DNA of 64,000 nucleotides from Bacteroidales bacterium (lineage in GTDB: Bacteria > Bacteroidota > Bacteroidia > Bacteroidales > UBA932), in the NCBI GenBank assembly GCA_017427385.1, contig JAFRSW010000019.1, forward strand, positions 62,001-126,000, given 5' to 3'. Below are positions 59,528 to 64,000 of the stretch, in pieces. Under the pieces are notes generated by a model. It made no database searches, was not told the DNA's origin, and saw nothing but the letters and a program-made list of their open reading frames with translations. The translations under genes were made by a program, and so were the position numbers. Positions within the stretch are counted from its first letter, which is position 1, and every line of letters begins with the position of its first letter.

Positions 59528-60625
59528 ATGTTTTTCCAAGTTTACGGGGCTAATGCCCTTTCTCAGTGGGGGATGTTGATAGTGGTCCTTCTGGGACTCA
59601 TCCTCTTCAATGAATTCGCCCGTCGCACCAAGCTGGGCGGCATCATCACCTTCCTTGCCATTCCTGTCGCTCTCACCGCCTACTTCCTGGCCATTTGGCT
59701 TGGAGTGCGCAGCGGAGCACAGTGGGCACTCGAGAATCAGACCCATATCTACATGCAGGGCTGGTTCCACTATGCCAAGCTGTATGCCGCGACCGCAGGG
59801 TGCATCGGTTTCATGATGATCAAGTACAAATGGGGCGTAGGTGCAAAGCACTGGTTCAAACCCTTCCCCTTCATCATCGTGGGTATCAACATCCTCATCG
59901 CCTGCGTCTCCGACTTCGAGAGCGCGGTGATGGGCTGGAACAAGTGGTGGCTCACCTCCGAAGGCGTCTGGCAGTACGGTGGCTGGCATAATGTGATGAA
60001 CGGCGTGGCAGGTCTGATCAACATCATGTGCATGACCGCATGGTGGAACGTCTATCCTTCCAAGGATAAGAAGGATATGATCTGGGCCGACATGACCTGG
60101 GTCTACATCGTGATCTACGATATCTGGAACTTTGCCTACACCTACAATTGCCTGCCTACCCACAGCTGGTACTGCGGTATCGCACTGCTTCTCGCTCCTA
60201 CCGTGGCAGCTCTCTGCTGGAACCGTGGCGGCTGGATCCAGAACCGTGCCAACACCCTCGCAATCTGGTGCATGTTCGCACAGGTGTTCCCTCTCTTCCA
60301 GGAGACCTTCAAGAATGGTCAGCAGTGGTTCAGCTGGGCAACTCTGCCTGTGCTTTATCCCGAGGGAGTGAACACCATCAGCAAGCTCTATGAGGTTGCC
60401 GGCGGCGAAGCTGCAGTAGTCGGAACCACAGTGGATCCTTCCGTGGTGGCAGCCAATCCCACGATGATGACAGTCATCAGCGCCCTGGCCCTTGTAACCA
60501 ACATCGCTGCCATCTGCTGGATCATCTGCATCTCCAAGAAGCGTCACATCAATCCTTACAAGGAAGACGTCTTCGTGGATCAGAAGTACTACAAGGATGC
60601 TATGGCCCGCGCCGACGTCGCCTAG
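59528..60625 (+). CDS. DUF5692-like polytopic membrane protein
   Basis: The 365-residue protein has about eight to nine transmembrane helices. It is very rich in Trp, Tyr and His near helix ends (QTHIYMQGWFHYAKLYA, KHWFKPF, GGWHNVMNG, YNCLPTHSWYCG). It resembles the uncharacterised DUF5692 family (from memory, not searched). It has no known transporter motif; the conserved-looking His/Trp residues could bind a metal, haem or quinone. It is the last gene of the hyp operon and is followed by a strong terminator. Confidence 0.8.
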   Translation: MFFQVYGANALSQWGMLIVVLLGLILFNEFARRTKLGGIITFLAIPVALTAYFLAIWLGVRSGAQWALENQTHIYMQGWFHYAKLYAATAGCIGFMMIKYKWGVGAKHWFKPFPFIIVGINILIACVSDFESAVMGWNKWWLTSEGVWQYGGWHNVMNGVAGLINIMCMTAWWNVYPSKDKKDMIWADMTWVYIVIYDIWNFAYTYNCLPTHSWYCGIALLLAPTVAALCWNRGGWIQNRANTLAIWCMFAQVFPLFQETFKNGQQWFSWATLPVLYPEGVNTISKLYEVAGGEAAVVGTTVDPSVVAANPTMMTVISALALVTNIAAICWIICISKKRHINPYKEDVFVDQKYYKDAMARADVA

Positions 60626-60655
60626 TACTCCCGCTGATTATCAATTAGTTACTAT

Positions 60656-60690
60656 AAACCGTCTGGTGCATTTTCACCAGACGGTTTTGT
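60656..60690 (+). terminator. Intrinsic terminator of the hyp operon
   Basis: A perfect 13-bp stem (60656-60668 with 60675-60687) around a CATTTT loop is followed by a short T run. It ends the hypB-DUF5692 operon and stands between it and the convergent antiporter gene. Confidence 0.88.
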
Positions 60691-60721
60691 GTAAGTTCTT
60701 GATATTCAGGTGGAGGGAGTG

Positions 60722-61996
60722 TCAGGCTTGCCGGGGGAAGCGGAAGATGATGGCGGCGACAGCGAAGAAGAGCAGGGCCAGGGGGTAGTACAGATATCCG
60801 ATGATGGATGCCACACTGATGCCGGCCAGGCCGGAGGCCATCAGCAACTGGGCGCCATAAGGGAGGAATCCCTGCACTATGCAGGAAAAAGTATCCAGAA
60901 TACTAGCTGACCTTCTGGGATTTACCCCGAAATGCGTTGCTATATCCTTGGCAATGCTGCCGGTAGTAATGATTGCAATGGTATTGTTGGCTGTGCAGAC
61001 GTTTGCCAGAGCCACAAGCGCAGCTATGCTGAATTCTGCTCCCCGACGCCCGTTTATGCGCCTGGTGAGCAGATTGATGATATAATCTATCCCTCCGTTA
61101 ACTCGGATGATCTCCAGCATTCCCCCTGCCAGCATCGTAACTATGATGAGGTCGCCCATCGAGGCTATCCCGGTACCAGCGGATTCCAGGAATCCGGTCC
61201 ACTCGTATTTACCGAGCGATAGCCCGATCACTGCATTTAGCAATATGCCTATGCTCAACACGCCCATTACGTTCATTCCCATCAAAGCCAGCACGATTAT
61301 GCTTAGATATGGCAATAACAATAGGAAATTGCTCTCTACCGTAGGAGCGGAAGCTTCGAATCCCTGCCCCAGGAATATATACAGTACTGCAACAACAATT
61401 GCGGCCGGACCGGCAATCCAGATATTAGTCTTGAATTTGTCGGCCATTGAACAGCCCTGGCTACGGGTCGCTGCTATGGTGGTATCAGAAATAAATGACA
61501 GGTTGTCTCCAAAGAAAGCACCACCTACTATCGCCGCCACAATCATCGCCAGAGGTGCTCCAGTGCCTTCTGCAAGGCCCGAAGAAATAGGCACAAGGGC
61601 CACAATCGTGCCCACGCTGGTGCCGATGGCCATGGAGATGAAGCATGCTGCAACGAACAAGCCGACCAGAATGAATCTCCCGGGAAGAACACGCAGGGTG
61701 AAAGCCACTGTAGCATCGATACTGCCTATTGCACTGGCGGTAGAGGCAAAGACTCCAGCCAGCACGAAAATCCAAATCATCAGCAGCACGTTGTGGTCGC
61801 CAGCTCCTCTCGAGAATAATCCTACTCTCTCTTCTATTCCGCCTTTCGTTATCAGCAATGCATAGGCAGATGCCAGAAGGAAGGCAGCAACAACCGGCAC
61901 CTTGTAGAAATCTTTAGCGATGAAAGACGATACAAGGTAAACTCCCAGAAAGACCAGGAGGGGGCTCAGCGCCAGAATGCCGCGGCCTTTCGTCAT
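60722..61996 (-). CDS. NhaC-type Na+/H+ antiporter family protein
   Basis: The 424-residue protein has about 11 transmembrane helices with the NhaC-family features FVLAGVFASTASAIGSIDAT, GTSVGTIVALVPI and GGAFFGDNLSFISDTTIAATRSQG. It probably exchanges Na+ (or an organic ion) for protons. Its ATG overlaps the stop of the S41 protease gene by 4 bp, so the two share a transcript. Confidence 0.9.
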   Translation of the reverse strand: MTKGRGILALSPLLVFLGVYLVSSFIAKDFYKVPVVAAFLLASAYALLITKGGIEERVGLFSRGAGDHNVLLMIWIFVLAGVFASTASAIGSIDATVAFTLRVLPGRFILVGLFVAACFISMAIGTSVGTIVALVPISSGLAEGTGAPLAMIVAAIVGGAFFGDNLSFISDTTIAATRSQGCSMADKFKTNIWIAGPAAIVVAVLYIFLGQGFEASAPTVESNFLLLLPYLSIIVLALMGMNVMGVLSIGILLNAVIGLSLGKYEWTGFLESAGTGIASMGDLIIVTMLAGGMLEIIRVNGGIDYIINLLTRRINGRRGAEFSIAALVALANVCTANNTIAIITTGSIAKDIATHFGVNPRRSASILDTFSCIVQGFLPYGAQLLMASGLAGISVASIIGYLYYPLALLFFAVAAIIFRFPRQA

Positions 61997-64000
61997 TTGG
62001 AGACTTCCTTCAGCATTTCGGCCACGGCGGCTTCAAGCTGCTTGTCTTCGCCGCGCGCGACGCTTTCGGGATCGTTGTAGACCACGATGTCCGGCTCAAG
62101 CTGCAGATTCTCTAGATAACGGCCGTTGGAGACGCTCCAGGAGCCTATCTGCGGGATGCCAAATACAAGGCTGGGATCCACCTGGTTCTCCCACCACACC
62201 GATGTGGCGGTGCCGGGAACTGGTGCCCCGATAATCTTGCCGGTGCCAAGGGCCCTGTAGCAGTAAGGGAAGCCGCAGGCGTCGGAGTAGTTGGCTTCGC
62301 AGACGACCACGCAGGAAGGCTTCACCCACTTGTCGTAAGGTTCGGGTGCCATGTACACGCCGCGGGACTCGCGTTTGGTATACATCTTTCCGTCCAGGAA
62401 AGTGGCCAGGTCGTTGTGCAGCCAGCCGCCGCCATTGTTACGGGTATCCACGATCAAGGCGTCGCAGGTGCGATACTTGCCCAGGGCCTTGGAATAGACC
62501 TCGCGGAAGCTTGCGGAGTTCATGCCGCGCACGTGCACATAACCCACGCGGCCGCCGGAAAGCTGCTCGACGCGCTTTTCGTTGTTGCGAACCCATCGCT
62601 GATAGTATCCTTCGGTGTCATTGGCGGAAGGAGTGATTATAATTTCCTTTTCCTTGCCTCCGGCCTTTACGGTAAGAAGTATGCGTTTGCCGTTCTTCCT
62701 GTACAGCGCCTGATACCAGGGTGTACCGGCCTCAACGGGCTTGCCATCAACAGCAAGCACCAGATCGCCTTCCTTCATTTCGGGGACTATGCGCTGCAGG
62801 TTGCTATAAGGCAGGAATTCCTTGATCTTCAGGCCCTTGCCCGTGTAGTCTTCATCGAATATCACACCCAGGTGTCCTATACCTGTGGATGATCCGCCGT
62901 AGCGGCCACCGGTGTGCGATCCGTTAAGCTCTCCGAGCATCTCGGAAAGGATCTCGCGGAAGGCCCAGTTGTCGGTCACGTAAGGGAGGAACTGGCGGTA
63001 GTTCTCGCAGACCGCATCCCAGTCCACGCCGTGCATGTCGGCCACATACCACTTCTCCTTGACCTGCCTCCAGCAGTGGTCGAAGATGTATTCGCGTTCC
63101 TTGGCGGCATCGTATTCAAATTCGCCGCTGAAGCTGACGTTCTTGGTGCTGAAGGTCTTGGGATCAGCCTTCACAACGCTGTTGCCTCCCACCACAAACA
63201 CGCTCTTGCCGTCGGCGGAAGGGATCAGGCGTCCGGTGAAGCTCTTCTTCACCACCTTGATGCTGCCGTCGGTGCGGTCTACGCACACCAGGTCGTGATT
63301 CTTTTCGAGCTGCACGGTATAGTAGAGTTTCTTGCCGTCGGGGGTGAGCAGGTAGTCGCCTATATGGCCGGAGTTGCGGGTAAGCTTGACTACGCGGTCG
63401 AAGCGGCGTTCGAGCTCCAGTTTCACCTTCTCGGGCTTCTTGGAAGCGGTGCTGTCCTTTTTCTCCTTCTCATCCTTCTTCTTGTCCTTGGCGGCCTGCT
63501 TGTCGCTCTTGAGGAGGTTCTCTATCTTTTCCATATCCTCGCCCTGCACGAACTTGAGGTAGGCCTCGTCGTCGAAGAACATGATGTAAATGTCGCCCTC
63601 GGCGCCCCAGCTGCCGTGGCTGCGGTAGCCGGCCTTATCGCTCTCCCACATCATCGCCTTACCGCCCATGGCCCACTTGAAGTTGCCGTCGGAGTAGCCA
63701 CTCAGGGTGAGGTCGGTGATCTCCCCGGACTCGATGTCTATCAGGCAGATATCCTCATTGTACATGCGCTGCTCGCCCTCGTAGCTGGAGAGGATGTAGC
63801 GGCTGTCCGGGCTCCACTCGAACTGGATGTCGCCGTCGGAGTAGGAGTAGTTGACGCCCTCGGGGATGAGGACCTTCTCCTTGCCTCCGTCGGTGCTGCA
63901 GATCACGAGGCCGGTGCGGTTGCGGAGGTATGCCACCCACTTGCCGTCCGGCGAGACGCTGGGCTGGAAGCAGACCTGCCCTTCGGGGGTGATGCGCTTC
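61993..64000 (-). CDS. Tricorn-like S41 family protease, 5'-partial
   Basis: The frame is open to the end of the window, so the N-terminus is missing; about 668 residues are visible. N-terminal WD40/PD40 beta-propeller blades (QFEWSPDSRYIL, YLLTPDGKKLYY, LIPSADGKSVF) contain a Lys/Glu/Ser-rich insertion (about 150-200). They are followed by the tricorn core domain, a PDZ domain (VPEMKEGDLVLAVDGKPV) and an S41 catalytic domain with the active Ser in CEANYSDACGFPY and DTRNNGGGWLH. It should degrade peptides in the periplasm. It overlaps the antiporter gene by 4 bp. Confidence 0.88.
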   Translation of the reverse strand, partial: KRITPEGQVCFQPSVSPDGKWVAYLRNRTGLVICSTDGGKEKVLIPEGVNYSYSDGDIQFEWSPDSRYILSSYEGEQRMYNEDICLIDIESGEITDLTLSGYSDGNFKWAMGGKAMMWESDKAGYRSHGSWGAEGDIYIMFFDDEAYLKFVQGEDMEKIENLLKSDKQAAKDKKKDEKEKKDSTASKKPEKVKLELERRFDRVVKLTRNSGHIGDYLLTPDGKKLYYTVQLEKNHDLVCVDRTDGSIKVVKKSFTGRLIPSADGKSVFVVGGNSVVKADPKTFSTKNVSFSGEFEYDAAKEREYIFDHCWRQVKEKWYVADMHGVDWDAVCENYRQFLPYVTDNWAFREILSEMLGELNGSHTGGRYGGSSTGIGHLGVIFDEDYTGKGLKIKEFLPYSNLQRIVPEMKEGDLVLAVDGKPVEAGTPWYQALYRKNGKRILLTVKAGGKEKEIIITPSANDTEGYYQRWVRNNEKRVEQLSGGRVGYVHVRGMNSASFREVYSKALGKYRTCDALIVDTRNNGGGWLHNDLATFLDGKMYTKRESRGVYMAPEPYDKWVKPSCVVVCEANYSDACGFPYCYRALGTGKIIGAPVPGTATSVWWENQVDPSLVFGIPQIGSWSVSNGRYLENLQLEPDIVVYNDPESVARGEDKQLEAAVAEMLKEVSK

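Noticed and set aside
60656-60690. Hairpin as a bidirectional terminator also serving the antiporter gene
   Set aside because: The stem is perfect, but on the minus strand only three T residues follow it, so termination in that direction is not well supported.

Overview
The window looks like chromosomal DNA of an uncultured gut- or rumen-type member of the Bacteroidales. It has a SusC/SusD (RagA/RagB) pair, many lipoproteins with Bacteroidetes-style signals, BACON domains, promoters of the Bacteroidetes form TAnnTTTG, and no clear Shine-Dalgarno sequences. Base composition is fairly GC-rich (by eye, mid-50s percent). Genes are packed tightly, with 1-4 bp stop/start overlaps inside operons and convergent genes that abut or overlap. 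I found no rRNA, tRNA, CRISPR array, transposase or prophage. No gene-free stretch exceeds about 200 bp.

Region 1 (1-12912, + strand) is a run of cell-surface genes: two OB-like-repeat/BACON secreted proteins, a non-specific DNA/RNA endonuclease lipoprotein, an endonuclease/exonuclease/phosphatase (EEP) protein, a TonB-dependent receptor carrying an extra N-terminal beta-barrel, a DUF5689-like lipoprotein, then an M3 peptidase and phosphoglycerate mutase. Its first six genes look like a scavenging locus for extracellular nucleic acid, built like a polysaccharide utilisation locus. Region 2 (12913-21423) holds the operon rnr-ytxH-like-holin-like-manA, a phosphoesterase, and an unrecognised three-gene cluster (DnaJ-type zinc-ribbon membrane protein, anchored lipoprotein, Sel1-like protein). 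Region 3 (21462-34597) is mostly housekeeping: a MATE exporter, DUF1295, GNAT, a phosphatase, HAD, alpha/beta hydrolase, bcp, dtd, a PA14 phosphoesterase, a TerB-DnaJ protein, an EamA transporter, a DUF5009-like acyltransferase, rsgA and a polyprenyl synthase. It also contains several small oddities.

Region 4 (34667-41322) is a SusC/SusD locus with two accessory lipoproteins, the second frameshifted, closed by a strong terminator. Region 5 (41337-53570) has an M16 protease, an outer-membrane beta-barrel protein, a phosphoesterase, a YgjP-like metalloprotease, a U32 peptidase, an S41 protease, rdgB and an AGCS symporter. Region 6 (53578-64000) has a tandem-domain esterase, then a five-gene operon hypB / Fe-S flavoprotein / hypA / small membrane protein / DUF5692-like membrane protein, then an NhaC-type antiporter and a tricorn-like S41 protease running off the end.

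The strongest leads for something undescribed are the hypB-hypA operon, which lacks any hydrogenase gene in view, and the nucleic-acid scavenging locus. Others are in-frame palindromic insertions in two conserved genes, and a recurring arrangement in which the -7 promoter element lies only 4-6 nt before the start codon, predicting leaderless mRNAs.
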